64,000 nt of DNA from Rhizobium grahamii CCGE 502 (GCF_000298315.2 NZ_AEYE02000035.1:434001-498000); one strand, 5' to 3'; counted from the stretch's first letter, positions 8,792 to 17,443 are shown. The notes: generated from the letters alone by a model not told the origin. Program-made: numbers and translations.

Positions 8792-9053
8792 TTTCAGAAG
8801 TTCCGATTCGAGTTTGGACAGGGCGAGACAGTCCTACTCGCCGACACCATGGCTGAAATGTGAAACGAGCGTGCACAATCGCGCGAACGACGCTGCTCTG
8901 CCAGCTACTGTTTCCGGAGAGCAACAACCGCTCCGGAACACCGGCTCGACGCGAGCAGAAGTCCCCTTTCGAAGCCGAATTTGAAGGAGGCAGAAACGCA
9001 CTGGCAGTGATCGAGCATCCGCTGCCAGCATTGATGTCATCAAGTGGCCTGCT
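8792..9053. other. intergenic stretch, no gene seen
   Basis: About 260 bases between two minus-strand genes. Open frames here lack ribosome sites and recognisable products. It probably holds the promoter of the L,D-transpeptidase gene near 8792-8880, but I can define no element. Confidence 0.4.
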
Positions 9054-9386
9054 TCATTTTGACGGGGCTTTGTAGGCAGATGCGATTTTGCCCGCCTTTA
9101 CTTGGGCGGCCTTGAATTCGGCACCCGTATATGCTCGCACGGTTTTGATATTCGAAACTGCTCCCGATGCGCCGATGACGAGGAGTGCGGGGATCAAGTC
9201 AACACCGTCAGGAAATTCGGCGACTACCATCCAGTCAGTTTCGCCGGTCGTGACGTAGAAAGAATGCTGTTTGCCCCCCGCTGCTTCCATGATGGCGCGC
9301 GCCGCCGCTTCCCGGTCCGATGGATCTGCAATCATTCCCTTCGCTGCCGTCGCTGAATAGCACCCTGTAATTATGAACAGTGGCAT
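9054..9386 (-). CDS. GYD-domain protein (110 aa)
   Basis: The protein opens MPLFIITGCYSATAAKGMI and shows the GYD-domain pattern: an EAAGGKQHSFYVTTGETDWM segment and a later SGAVSNIKTVRAYTGAEF. GYD proteins are small dimeric ferredoxin-like-fold proteins, widespread in rhizobia and without known activity. Length is normal. The start is the only ATG fitting the family, with AGGGAGGATATCCT just upstream on the coding strand. No operon partner within 200 bases. Confidence 0.8.
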   Translation of the reverse strand: MPLFIITGCYSATAAKGMIADPSDREAAARAIMEAAGGKQHSFYVTTGETDWMVVAEFPDGVDLIPALLVIGASGAVSNIKTVRAYTGAEFKAAQVKAGKIASAYKAPSK

Positions 9387-9618
9387 AGGATATCCTCCCT
9401 CAACAACCGGGCAGACCGGGCGACCTGCCCGTACTCAATATCTCACACCCAGGCGTTTGCCGCGACAGATAAACCGGAGTAAAGGCCGGCAGCGTAGCTC
9501 GCCGTGTCGATCAAGAAGCCCCGCGCCGCGCCCACCTCCGTCGAAACCACGATGCCGACATATCGGCGAAATCGCCGAAGGCCGTGCCAGGTGACTGAGA
9601 CAAAGGAGGCTGTTCAGG

Positions 9619-9903
9619 TCACGCTGTGATCTCGAAGCCATCGGGAAGACTCTCGGGCCAGGTCGTTTCGACATTGACGGCATCGACCGAAGCCCCGGGT
9701 GGCCCCTTCCAGAAATCCTTCAACATGCTCGAAACGGCGGATTCCTCACCGGCGATAAGGGCCATGACAGAACCGTCGTCCTCGTTGCGTACCCACCCCT
9801 TCAACCCCAATCGGCGTGCCCGCATCCGCGTCCAGACGCGAAAGCTGACACCCTGGACGCGTCCGGATATTCGCACTTTGACCACTTTCGAATCGGTATC
9901 CAT
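9619..9903 (-). CDS. acyP: acylphosphatase
   Basis: This 94-residue protein has both acylphosphatase signatures: [15 protein letters not shown], with the phosphate-binding Arg22, and [14 protein letters not shown], with catalytic Asn40. The enzyme hydrolyses the carboxyl-phosphate bond of acyl phosphates such as 1,3-bisphosphoglycerate and acts in the cytoplasm. The last third ([20 protein letters not shown]) also follows the family. A GGAGG-like site (GGGAGGCTAGC) precedes ATG 9903. The gene stands alone. Confidence 0.93.
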   Translation of the reverse strand: MDTDSKVVKVRISGRVQGVSFRVWTRMRARRLGLKGWVRNEDDGSVMALIAGEESAVSSMLKDFWKGPPGASVDAVNVETTWPESLPDGFEITA

Positions 9904-10104
9904 GCTAGCCTCCCGTCCACCTACCTGAAGACAATATGGCGCCGCCGACCAGGAATTCAGGGTGTAACGCCCGAACAGCTCCCGGTGCCGTTAATCATCA
10001 ATCGACATGGCACAAATTTAAACTCCTGGATGGCTGCGAGTTGCTGGTGAAAATCAAAATTGGCTCTATATTCATAAGTGCTTCAACGTGAAGGGATCTC
10101 GATC

Positions 10105-10398
10105 ATGCGCAGGCTTATCGCAGTGACTTCAGTGCTCCTCCTCGGTTTTGCTGGTTCGGCCTTCGCACAAGCGAGCATGGGCATGGACAGCAGCGGCCGT
10201 TTTGACGGTTCTCCGCCATTAGGAACATCTCCCGACACAGAGGGAACGGGGGGCGGAGGTCTTTCAATTCCGATCGATTTCGGCACGACCACCATCTATT
10301 CAGACCAGATCAATTGGACCATTTGCCCAGGCGGCCAGCGCGTGCGAGCGCAGCCGGGGACCCCTGCAGCCAGCCAGGCTTGCCGCGATATCCAGTAA
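10105..10398 (+). CDS. small exported protein, function unknown (97 aa)
   Basis: ATG 10105 follows GAAGGGATC. Residues 1-22 are a clear signal peptide (MRRLIAVTSVLLLGFAGSAF, cleavage likely after AFA), so the mature protein is periplasmic or secreted. The mature part is Gly/Ser/Thr-rich with no domain I know; it contains two Cys (TICPGGQ and SQACRDIQ) that could form a disulfide. The upstream ATG-like start at 10078 would spoil the signal peptide. Confidence 0.6.
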   Translation: MRRLIAVTSVLLLGFAGSAFAQASMGMDSSGRFDGSPPLGTSPDTEGTGGGGLSIPIDFGTTTIYSDQINWTICPGGQRVRAQPGTPAASQACRDIQ

Positions 10399-10489
10399 GC
10401 AGTGCCGCACCTGTCCGGCGACCTGAGATTCGGTTCGCGGGACCGCCTTGTTGTGCTAGGGAGGGCACGCAAAGCGAGGTAGGACAGAC

Positions 10490-11161
10490 ATGCTTCCCTG
10501 GATTCAACTTGACTCGGCGCCCATCCCCGGAGAAAGCGGCGAATTGCGGCTCAAGCGACGCGGCAGCGAGTTTTCGATCATGCTCGGCTCAAACGAGCTG
10601 ATGAACAACCGCCTCAGCGGCTCTGAAGAAGCGCTCGCAACTCTTACCTACGAGAAGATCAGGAAACATCCGCGCCCGACCATCCTAATCGGCGGCCTCG
10701 GAATGGGGTTCACACTCCGCGCCGCCCTTTCGGTTTTGCCCGAAAGCGCGTCGGTCATCGTTGCCGAACTTGTGCCGGCGGTCGTCAACTGGGCACGCGG
10801 CGCGATGTCAGAGGTCTTTCAGGGCTGCCTGGATGATCCAAGGGTCACCATTCATCAAGGCGATGTTGGCGAACTGCTACGGGGGCGTAAAGATGCGTTC
10901 GATGCCATCCTGCTTGACGTGGACAACGGGCCTGACGGATTGACGCGCCGTTCCAATGATCGCCTTTACGATGCTGCCGGACTGCGCGCGGCAAAAACTG
11001 CCCTTCTGCCTGACGGGGTCCTCGCGGTGTGGTCATCCGGGCCTGACGCCGGGTTCACCCGGCGGCTTTGCGACTGCGGTTTCGCCGTCGAGGCAGTCAA
11101 CACGCGTGCCAATGGCAAGCGAGGAGGCGCGCGTCACGTCATCTGGCTAGCAGTCAAGTAG
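10490..11161 (+). CDS. spermidine-synthase-like methyltransferase-fold protein
   Basis: The protein has the Rossmann core of the spermidine synthase family: ILIGGLGMGFTLRAALSVLP (the GGxGxG nucleotide/SAM loop), VIVAELVPAVVNWARG (acidic end of strand 2), then DDPRVTIHQGDVGELL and FDAILLDVDNGPDGLT (catalytic-region Asp residues). At 223 residues it lacks the N-terminal beta-domain of full spermidine synthases. I recall this short form annotated as spermidine synthase-like in rhizobia. The substrate is unproven. It converges with the aldolase operon, whose last stop is one base away. Confidence 0.75.
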   Translation: MLPWIQLDSAPIPGESGELRLKRRGSEFSIMLGSNELMNNRLSGSEEALATLTYEKIRKHPRPTILIGGLGMGFTLRAALSVLPESASVIVAELVPAVVNWARGAMSEVFQGCLDDPRVTIHQGDVGELLRGRKDAFDAILLDVDNGPDGLTRRSNDRLYDAAGLRAAKTALLPDGVLAVWSSGPDAGFTRRLCDCGFAVEAVNTRANGKRGGARHVIWLAVK

Positions 11162-11956
11162 TCAGCTCGAAGCGTGAATTCGTCTTGCGGCTGCAATGGC
11201 GCTTGCCGCGCCTGAGCGCAGTTGCTGCGTGTCGGCGCCAGCAATGACGAAATCGAAGCCCATTTTCAACAGCTCACCTGCCCGCTCGCCGTTGCTGCCA
11301 AAAACGCAGGCGAACTTGTTATGAGCGCGGCATCGAGCGACCAAGTGCTTCAGGACGCCGTCGACCTCCGGCGTATCCGGCGCCACCGTCGCGCCTTGCG
11401 AGAGTGCGATCGACAGGTCCGATGGCCCGACGAAAATACCGTCGATGCCGTCAACGCGCATGATTTCGTCCGCGGCATCAAGCGCGGCGCGCGTTTCAAT
11501 CATGGCGATGGCGACGGTCGCATCGTTCGCGGTCGTCAGATATTCGGCTGCGGGAAGTCCCGTATGGTTAAGGGCCAGCGTCGGTCCCCAGCTACGCTCT
11601 CCTACCGGCGGATACTTGGTGGCCTTCGCGAAGGCGACTGCATCCGATGCCGAGTTGATCATTGGTGCAATGATGCCCGAGGCGCCCGCATCAAGGAGGC
11701 GGGAGGCCGCAGCAAAATCGCCGACTGGAATTCGCGCGAGGACGGGCTTTCCGGCAAGTCTTCCCTGACCGATTCCGACGGCAGCCGATCCCAGATCCCA
11801 GACGCCGTGCTGCATATCCAGCACGACGGCGTCGAATGCCTCCTGCGCCAGATGATTGACGAATAGTGGATCGGGAATACCAATCCACGCAGAAATCAAT
11901 CCGCCTTCACTGCTTCTGATCCGCTGTGCGAAGCTGTCGATCGTCCCGCCGCTCAT
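11162..11956 (-). CDS. HpcH/HpaI-family aldolase (2-keto-3-deoxy acid type)
   Basis: A class II pyruvate aldolase of 264 residues. The family pattern is intact: WIGIPDPLFVNHLAQEAFD, VVLDMQHGVWD, GASGIIAPMINSA, PPVGERSWGP (substrate and metal loop), IAMIETRAALD (metal-binding Glu) and GIFVGPSDLSIALS. Such enzymes split 2-keto-4-hydroxy acids into pyruvate and an aldehyde using Mg or Mn. ATG 11956 has AAAGGAG upstream; the frame extends to 12052 without one. It is the third gene of an operon with the TIM-barrel protein (19-base gap) and the amidase. Confidence 0.88.
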   Translation of the reverse strand: MSGGTIDSFAQRIRSSEGGLISAWIGIPDPLFVNHLAQEAFDAVVLDMQHGVWDLGSAAVGIGQGRLAGKPVLARIPVGDFAAASRLLDAGASGIIAPMINSASDAVAFAKATKYPPVGERSWGPTLALNHTGLPAAEYLTTANDATVAIAMIETRAALDAADEIMRVDGIDGIFVGPSDLSIALSQGATVAPDTPEVDGVLKHLVARCRAHNKFACVFGSNGERAGELLKMGFDFVIAGADTQQLRSGAASAIAAARRIHASS

Positions 11957-11975
11957 TCCATGCTCCTTTTGCGGG

Positions 11976-12839
11976 TCAGCCGACCGCGCGCTGCCTGTCA
12001 AGTTGGAATTCCTCGATAAACGCCTTTTCACGCCGGATACCATCCCACTCATCGGCGTAGAACGTTGAATCGTAAATCAACGTAAATGGTCCGTCGTAGC
12101 CTGCCGTCCGACACGATTCCAAAGCCTTGCGATAATCATCACCATCGAGGCCGGACGAACTGAAATTGGCCTTGGCGTGGCATAGTTCTGCCCGTCGCAT
12201 GATATCGCAAAGTCCCTCGTATTTGTCGGGCGCTGCCCAGTTGCCGAGGTCGCCGTTAAGGCCCACCTTGCCTTCCAGCGTATCAAGCAGCCAGTTCGTT
12301 TCCGTCGGGGACGGCAAGAGATCGAACCAGTTCTCAGTGACGATGCGAACCCCGCTATTGTCGGCCTGTCTTGCAAGCCAGCCCAGATGACCGGCCGAAC
12401 GCTCCAGATTTTCCCGTACTGGCGCCTGCTTGCCGGCGATCACCCGCATGTTCCTGGCGCCAAGCGCCTCTGCGATCTCGAGCCAGCCGGCAATCCATTC
12501 GATGTCGCGTTTGGCAGTTGCCCGATGGCTCGGATCCCCATCCTCGACAAGAAGCGTCTGCAGCACGATATCCGCATCCTGGAGCGCCGCCCGCAGTTCT
12601 AGGAGATAACCCCGATCCAGGCTTGGCAGATGAAACGAACAGATCTCGAGCCGTCCGATACGGTTGCTCGCAAGCTGCCGCGGGATCTCGATGAGCGATG
12701 AACGCCCCGGTCCGTACGGCTCCTTGCTGTCCGAGCTCTGGTCTGGATCCGGGCCATAGGGATAGACGGCCCCCAACAACCGATGGAGCGACCACGTCGA
12801 AACTGCAAAGTGTCCATTTTCTAGCATGCCTTCAGTCAT
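11976..12839 (-). CDS. sugar phosphate isomerase/epimerase-like TIM-barrel protein
   Basis: Residues 10-280 follow the xylose-isomerase-like TIM-barrel family. Segments seen are GHFAVSTWSLHRLLG, LEICSFHLPSL, the LGARNMRVIAGKQ strand, VRIVTENWFDLL (a likely metal-binding Glu), VGLNGDLGNWAAPD, ELCHAKANFSS (a likely His ligand) and PFTLIYDSTF. Members isomerise or epimerise sugars or act on keto acids; the substrate here is not visible. ATG 12839 has GGGAGAG at good spacing. It lies between the amidase (22 bases upstream) and the aldolase, in one operon. Confidence 0.78.
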   Translation of the reverse strand: MTEGMLENGHFAVSTWSLHRLLGAVYPYGPDPDQSSDSKEPYGPGRSSLIEIPRQLASNRIGRLEICSFHLPSLDRGYLLELRAALQDADIVLQTLLVEDGDPSHRATAKRDIEWIAGWLEIAEALGARNMRVIAGKQAPVRENLERSAGHLGWLARQADNSGVRIVTENWFDLLPSPTETNWLLDTLEGKVGLNGDLGNWAAPDKYEGLCDIMRRAELCHAKANFSSSGLDGDDYRKALESCRTAGYDGPFTLIYDSTFYADEWDGIRREKAFIEEFQLDRQRAVG

Positions 12840-12861
12840 GATCTCTCCCAACACCGATTGT

Positions 12862-14232
12862 TCATTTCAAGTCCCCGCGCACAACCTCTTCCGCTCCAAG
12901 CGCCGCGCCAAGGACCGCTTCATCCCGCCCTGCCACCGCAGAGAGCAGGAGACCAACTGGCATATTGGCTTCACCAGTCCCGCAGGGAACCGATACACCG
13001 CACCAATCGAGGAAATTGCCGAGCATCGTGTTACGCAAGGTCTGACCGTTGGTTGCAAAGAAAAGCTCATCGTCGGCTTCGAGTGGCGCAATTGGCGGTG
13101 CGACATGGGCAACCGATGGAAAGGCGACGAGGCTGTCTCCGACGAGGCGTTCGACATCGACAATCAGCCGCTGCCGCGCATCCAGGATTGCAAGATAATC
13201 CGAGAGCGTAGTTTTCTCCCCGAGCCTGGTACGCAAGACGACACGTCGATCCATGTCGTCGGCGGCCGACCCGGTCAGCAGTTCGCGGTGAAGCGCATAG
13301 GCCTCGGCCGTTACGAGGGCGCCATACCGGCTCATGAGTCCCAATATGCTGTCGAAGGCCGGTATTGTGATCCGAGTGATCGATGCGCCCAACCCGGAAA
13401 GCCGGTCAAGCGCCGCCTCGAAGGATGCGATAACTCCGGGTTGAGCACCATCGAAGACGACGTTTTCTGGCACGACAATCTCAAGCCCCTCGACCGGGCG
13501 AGCCGGTAGCGACGGAAAGGGCGCCCCGCGCAAAGCCGCGTCAATCCACACGGCGTCCTTTACGGTCCTGCACAGCGGGCCAAGAGAATCCAGACTTTTC
13601 GCCAGTGGGTAGACGCCATCCATGGGGTAACGACCGCGTGTCGCCTTGTAGCCAACGATGCCGTTGAACGCGGCAGGAATGCGCACCGATCCCCCGGTGT
13701 CCGTGCCCATGGCGACCGGCACAAGCCCGGCCGCCACCGCGACGCCGGACCCTGATGACGATCCGCCGGGGATGCGCGGCACGTCAACACTTGCCGGGTT
13801 TCCGGGCGTGCCGAAATGCGGATTGAGCCCAAGGCCCGAAAAAGCGAACTCGCTCATCGCGGTGCAGCCGATCGAAATCATCCCCGCCTGTTTCAGCGCT
13901 GCCACGACTGCCGCGTCGGCTTCGGCCGCCGGGCCGGTCGCGAGAACGGTAGAGCCCGCGGTCGTCGTCCGACCCTTAATATCGAATAGGTCTTTCCAGG
14001 CGATGGGTATGCCGTCCAGCATTCCTCGCGAGCGGCCCTCCCTCAGCCGTTTGGACGACAGCATGGCCTCCTCGAGCGCACGATCCCTCAGGATTGCCGT
14101 GAAGACCGCCCGATCCGCATAGGCATCAATACCCTCGAGCACGGCTTGTGTTACCTCGATCGGGTCAACGGCTGCCGTTTGAATAAGACTGGAAAGCTGC
14201 GCGACGGACATCGCGCCAAATGAGTTTGCCAT
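12862..14232 (-). CDS. amidase signature (AS) family amidohydrolase
   Basis: This 456-residue protein carries the Ser-cisSer-Lys triad of the AS family: Lys80 in IAWKDLFDIKG, the cis-Ser in PGGSSSGSGVAVAAG (about 158-160) and nucleophile Ser182 in GTDTGGSVRIPAA. AS amidases hydrolyse amides, carbamates or glutamine side chains. The gene is first in an operon with the TIM-barrel isomerase and HpaI aldolase, which suggests that it opens an amide-linked substrate whose product is then isomerised and cleaved. GatA is unlikely, because no gatB/gatC neighbours are present. Its promoter should lie in 14233-14450. Confidence 0.88.
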   Translation of the reverse strand: MANSFGAMSVAQLSSLIQTAAVDPIEVTQAVLEGIDAYADRAVFTAILRDRALEEAMLSSKRLREGRSRGMLDGIPIAWKDLFDIKGRTTTAGSTVLATGPAAEADAAVVAALKQAGMISIGCTAMSEFAFSGLGLNPHFGTPGNPASVDVPRIPGGSSSGSGVAVAAGLVPVAMGTDTGGSVRIPAAFNGIVGYKATRGRYPMDGVYPLAKSLDSLGPLCRTVKDAVWIDAALRGAPFPSLPARPVEGLEIVVPENVVFDGAQPGVIASFEAALDRLSGLGASITRITIPAFDSILGLMSRYGALVTAEAYALHRELLTGSAADDMDRRVVLRTRLGEKTTLSDYLAILDARQRLIVDVERLVGDSLVAFPSVAHVAPPIAPLEADDELFFATNGQTLRNTMLGNFLDWCGVSVPCGTGEANMPVGLLLSAVAGRDEAVLGAALGAEEVVRGDLK

Positions 14233-14455
14233 GGGCCTATCCGCAATCTGATTGTCCTGCAGACCTAAACCGAATTTTGTCGATGAGCCAAGCCCTTAAA
14301 GTCAGATCAAACCGATTGGTTCGATTTTATGAACACTGCGTTTGTGTATCCGCTCTTCAAACCGACGTCAGAAAATAACAAATGCGTTTCGCGTGCTGTC
14401 TGCCGGCAAAGGACGATCATATGCCGATGCACGCTTCAGTGTAGGAGTTAACAAA

Positions 14456-14761
14456 ATGCAAGATGGTGAGACTTGGCACACGACGCGCGGCGACGTGGTG
14501 CATCATCATACAACGGAAGACGAGTTGAACGGCATGGGTGAACGCGAATATGGCGAACGAGTGAACGCGCATAGACCTTCCATATCGGACCGCGTGATTG
14601 TCCTTGCAGCCTTCGTGCTCCTGGGTGCCGCGGGATTGACGGTGCATTTTACGGCGCCAATGGCATCCCTCGACCCGGCAACGGTCGGATCAATCTCGGA
14701 TACGCTTCCATCGGTGGACTACTGCCGTGAGCACAGCCCATACCCCGACAGGTCCTGCTAG
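14456..14761 (+). CDS. small single-span membrane protein, function unknown (101 aa)
   Basis: ATG 14456 is preceded by TAGGAG at eight bases. The N-terminal 40 residues are polar with a His cluster (GDVVHHHTTEDEL). Residues 43-62 form one hydrophobic span (RVIVLAAFVLLGAAGLTVHF), followed by a short tail with two Cys (VDYCREHSPYPDRSC), so the topology is probably N-in with a periplasmic tail able to form a disulfide. I recognise no family. Confidence 0.6.
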   Translation: MQDGETWHTTRGDVVHHHTTEDELNGMGEREYGERVNAHRPSISDRVIVLAAFVLLGAAGLTVHFTAPMASLDPATVGSISDTLPSVDYCREHSPYPDRSC

Positions 14762-14831
14762 CGGCAGGTCACGGTCCGAACATGGACAAGCTCTCCTTGC
14801 GGCATAGTTATGCGCAAAGGGAGGACCGTCG

Positions 14832-15269
14832 ATGTCAGGTGAGATCGATTACAATCTTGATCGCTTCGTGGACGCACAGAATGGTGTCTACGAGCGAGCG
14901 CTTTCCGAATTGAGGGCCGGGCGCAAGCGATCACATTGGATGTGGTTCATCTTTCCCCAAATTGCCGGACTGGGCACATCCGCGATGGCCGAAAAATATG
15001 CGATCCGGTCCGCCGAAGAGGCCGCCGCCTATCTCGCAGATCCAGTGCTTGGCAGTCGCTTACGGCGCTGCGTCGATGCCATCCTCGGCATCGACGGCTT
15101 GTCCGCCCGCGAGGTGTTTGGATCCCCCGACGATCTCAAGCTTCGCTCATCGATGACGCTGTTCGCAGCGATCAGCGACCATGGCTCACCCTTTCACCAG
15201 GTCATTGACCGATTCTATCTCGGAGAGTTCGACGAGAGGACTATACAGCTGCTTGACGCGGGCAATTAA
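14832..15269 (+). CDS. DUF1810-family protein
   Basis: This 145-residue protein matches DUF1810 throughout: LDRFVDAQNGVYERALSEL, the signature KRSHWMWFIFPQIAGLG, YAIRSAEEAAAYLADPVLG and a final FGSPDDLKLRSSMTLFA. Family members are soluble and were historically misnamed calpastatins. Some are associated with ADP-ribose/NAD-linked folds, but I know no confirmed function. GGAGGACCGTCG precedes ATG 14832. Its stop overlaps the convergent small gene by four bases. Confidence 0.9.
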   Translation: MSGEIDYNLDRFVDAQNGVYERALSELRAGRKRSHWMWFIFPQIAGLGTSAMAEKYAIRSAEEAAAYLADPVLGSRLRRCVDAILGIDGLSAREVFGSPDDLKLRSSMTLFAAISDHGSPFHQVIDRFYLGEFDERTIQLLDAGN

Positions 15270-15457
15270 TAACGAGCGTTCGAGTGCTCCAGGGTGTCGA
15301 TCTCTTTGGAGACTTCGCTGAGCCGCTCTCGCAACTCGCGATCCGTGCCGTCATCAATTTCCTCGTCGCCGAAGCAGCTGCGCGCATCATACAGCTCAAG
15401 CTTGGCTTCGAGCTCAGCTCGCTTTTCGTACAGACGGTGAAGGTAGGTGTAATTCAT
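15266..15457 (-). CDS. small coiled-coil protein (63 aa)
   Basis: From ATG 15457 the product is MNYTYLHRLYEKRAELEAKL onward, almost entirely charged helix with heptad-like leucines up to EVSKEIDTLEH. A GGGAAG lies about ten bases upstream. No domain is recognised. Its end overlaps the DUF1810 stop by four bases. It may be co-expressed with the TetR gene upstream on the same strand, 67 bases away. Confidence 0.55.
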   Translation of the reverse strand: MNYTYLHRLYEKRAELEAKLELYDARSCFGDEEIDDGTDRELRERLSEVSKEIDTLEHSNARY

Positions 15458-15524
15458 ACCAATTCTTCCCACGTCGTGAATAACGAGCGTAACGAAAGAT
15501 GGTTCCCGCCTGGGCGGGCCGCGT

Positions 15525-16145
15525 TCACACAAAGGCGGTCATGGCAGCGTTGCAGGCCTTGGAGAAGTGATTGCAGCATGTGGCGTTGCCCATTGCCTGA
15601 CGCGTCACGCGAGCCCCCTCCAGAAGTAGCGTAAGCGTGTCGGCCAGAAGCGTCGGTTCGCGCGCACCGGCTGCAAGGCAGAGCGCTTCGAGCCTGTCAC
15701 GCTGTTCAGCCTTATGCCGCTCGATCACACCATAGGCCGGATGCCCCTCACCCTTGAGTTCGATGGCCGCATTGGCGAGATCGCAGCCGACGTGCTTGCC
15801 GCAGAGACTCTCGGTGCGTGCTTCAACCCACGCCCTCAGCTGGCTCTTTGGGTCCCCAGGATGGGCCGTCTCGAGGTCGCGCCAGATCGCCTCGGCCTTC
15901 TCCGAAGCGCGGCGCAGCGTCTCGCAGACGAGTTCGTCCTTGGAGCCGAAATGGCGATAGAGTGTCATCTTGTTGGTTGAAGCCGCGTCTGCAATCGCAT
16001 CCACCCCGATCCCGCGGATGCCGTGCTCCCGAAACAGCTGTGTGGCGGTGGATACAATACGCTCGCGTGGCGGGAGTTTCTGGTCGTTGGCAGGAAATTG
16101 AAGAGCCAATGATTCAGCTTTTTTTGCGGACAAGGTCCTTGACAT
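15525..16145 (-). CDS. TetR-family transcriptional regulator
   Basis: The N-terminal DNA-binding domain occupies residues 27-75: RERIVSTATQLFREHGIRG, then VDAIADAASTNKMTLYRHFGSKDEL, the TetR helix-turn-helix. The C-terminal ~130 residues are the ligand and dimerisation part, with three Cys (LCGKHVGCDLANAA and ATCCNHF). ATG 16145 lies five bases from a pair of 16-base palindromes, so it very probably represses itself and the divergent gene at 16285. The ligand is unknown. Confidence 0.9.
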   Translation of the reverse strand: MSRTLSAKKAESLALQFPANDQKLPPRERIVSTATQLFREHGIRGIGVDAIADAASTNKMTLYRHFGSKDELVCETLRRASEKAEAIWRDLETAHPGDPKSQLRAWVEARTESLCGKHVGCDLANAAIELKGEGHPAYGVIERHKAEQRDRLEALCLAAGAREPTLLADTLTLLLEGARVTRQAMGNATCCNHFSKACNAAMTAFV

Positions 16146-16149
16146 CCAT

Positions 16150-16190
16150 GTGACCGATCGGTAACAAATGCATTGTTACTTACCGGTAAC
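16150..16190. promoter_or_regulatory. tandem palindromic operators for the adjacent TetR regulator
   Basis: Two 16-base sites: GTGACCGATCGGTAAC at 16150-16165 and GTTACTTACCGGTAAC at 16175-16190. The first is a palindrome with one mismatched pair around ACCGATCGGT. The second contains the perfect ten-base palindrome TTACCGGTAA and shares the GTTAC/GGTAAC arms. They lie immediately upstream of the tetR start and 95 bases before the divergent small gene. The binding assignment is inferred from position and symmetry. Confidence 0.7.
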
Positions 16191-16284
16191 ACTACTCTTG
16201 GCCGAAGTCAACGAGGCTGCATGCCGCAGCACATGGCGCCGCCGGAGTGGAACACGGGCTACCGCCCACGAAAGGAGGCAAACC

Positions 16285-16494
16285 ATGAGCAAGACCAGAG
16301 AAGAATTGACGATTTCCGAAGCCCTTCGCGACCCCCTGATCGCCATGGTGCTCCGCGCCGACGGTGTAAAACTTGACGATTTCAAAAGTCTCCTCGAGAC
16401 AGCGGCCAGGACGCGCGAACAGCGGACCTCACCCGTGGGCAATTTTCTGAAGTCGATTTCGAGTGATCCGGCTGCCATGTGCAGCTATTGCTGA
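16285..16494 (+). CDS. small protein, function unknown, divergent from TetR (69 aa)
   Basis: ATG 16285 has an ideal ribosome site (AAAGGAGG, six bases away), so it should be well translated. The product is a helical, soluble protein (MSKTREELTISEALRDPLIA) ending in DPAAMCSYC with two Cys. I recognise no domain. Its position opposite tetR across the palindromic operators suggests that it is the repressor's target. A hairpin at 16524 follows it. Confidence 0.65.
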   Translation: MSKTREELTISEALRDPLIAMVLRADGVKLDDFKSLLETAARTREQRTSPVGNFLKSISSDPAAMCSYC

Positions 16495-16523
16495 TGTTTT
16501 CCGGGCGGTTCCCTGCCCTTGGG

Positions 16524-16556
16524 AGGGTCGCCGTTGACCAACGGCGGCCCTTTCCG
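16524..16556. terminator. hairpin with T-rich 3' side between convergent genes
   Basis: A 13-base stem (AGGGTCGCCGTTG at 16524-16536 against CAACGGCGGCCCT at 16539-16551, with one G-T type mismatch) is followed by TTTCC. It sits between the small + gene ending at 16494 and the minus-strand sigma factor ending at 16571. It can therefore stop + transcription and, less clearly, transcription from the other side. Confidence 0.6.
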
Positions 16557-16570
16557 TTTGAACCGCTCTC

Positions 16571-17443
16571 TCAGAGCAACTCATATTTCAGGTTGTCGAG
16601 ATAGACGGGGTCCGCCACGGCATCGATGGCGGCAATCTTTTCTCCCTCGAACGTCAACAGCAGGACGACGCGAAGTTGTCCGCCGACCACAACAACGAAA
16701 CCGAATTCTCCATCGATTTTTGCCGGTTGTGCTGCCTGAGCCCGACCCTTAAAGGTCTCTGCAACCGCATCGGCGCCGCGAAGTTCGCGTACAGAAGGGT
16801 TGTACCGCATCGCCGCAACGTCAGGGGTGAAGACCACCTGCGGATCGAGGACCGACAGAAGTGCCTTAATGTCGCCGAGCCGCGAGGCCGCAAGGAACGC
16901 ACTGATGATCTGCATCTTGCGCGTGGCGTCCGCCTCTGCCACGTCCGTCTTGCCCTGAACCCGACGGCGGGCGCGACTTGCAAGCTGTCGCGTTGCCGCA
17001 GGTGACCGGTTAAGGATTGGCGCAATGTCATCGAACGGCAGATCAAACATATCATGCAGCACGAAGGCGACGCGCTCGGCAGGCGCCAGTGTTTCGAGGA
17101 TCACCAGTAGCGCCAGGCCTACGGAGTCGGCAAAGGCCGCCTCCCGCTCTGGATCCACCGACTTGGACGTGTCTGCGATGCGTCCGTGCACGGGCAGGTC
17201 AAACGGCTCCTCACGCCTCGCCTTTCTGGAACGCAGCATGTCCAGGCAGATGCGCGCCACGACGGTCGTCAGCCAACCGCTGATGTTGCCGATAGCAGTT
17301 ACATCAGTACGACCGAGCCGAAGCCAAGCCTCCTGAACCGCGTCGTCGGCCTCCGCGCGGGAGCTGAGCATGCGGAATGCAACGGCGCTGAGGTGCGCCC
17401 TGTTCGCTTCGAATTCTTCAGCCAGCCAATTTTCTTGCGTCAT
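16571..17443 (-). CDS. ECF41-type RNA polymerase sigma factor with fused SnoaL-like domain
   Basis: This is a 290-residue sigma factor. Region sigma-2 is at about 5-75 (EEFEANRAHLSAVAFRML, DAVQEAWLRLGRTD) and sigma-4 at about 110-165 (LAPAERVAFVLHDMFDLPFDDIAPIL). A C-terminal SnoaL/NTF2-like extension covers ~180-290 (FLAASRLGDIKALLSVLDPQVVF onward). This architecture and the adjacent carboxymuconolactone decarboxylase define ECF41, whose C-terminal domain regulates activity in place of an anti-sigma factor. ATG 17443 has GGAGG nine bases upstream. An exact ECF41 promoter motif on the minus strand at 17479-17505 points to autoregulation. The activating signal is unknown. Confidence 0.92.
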   Translation of the reverse strand: MTQENWLAEEFEANRAHLSAVAFRMLSSRAEADDAVQEAWLRLGRTDVTAIGNISGWLTTVVARICLDMLRSRKARREEPFDLPVHGRIADTSKSVDPEREAAFADSVGLALLVILETLAPAERVAFVLHDMFDLPFDDIAPILNRSPAATRQLASRARRRVQGKTDVAEADATRKMQIISAFLAASRLGDIKALLSVLDPQVVFTPDVAAMRYNPSVRELRGADAVAETFKGRAQAAQPAKIDGEFGFVVVVGGQLRVVLLLTFEGEKIAAIDAVADPVYLDNLKYELL

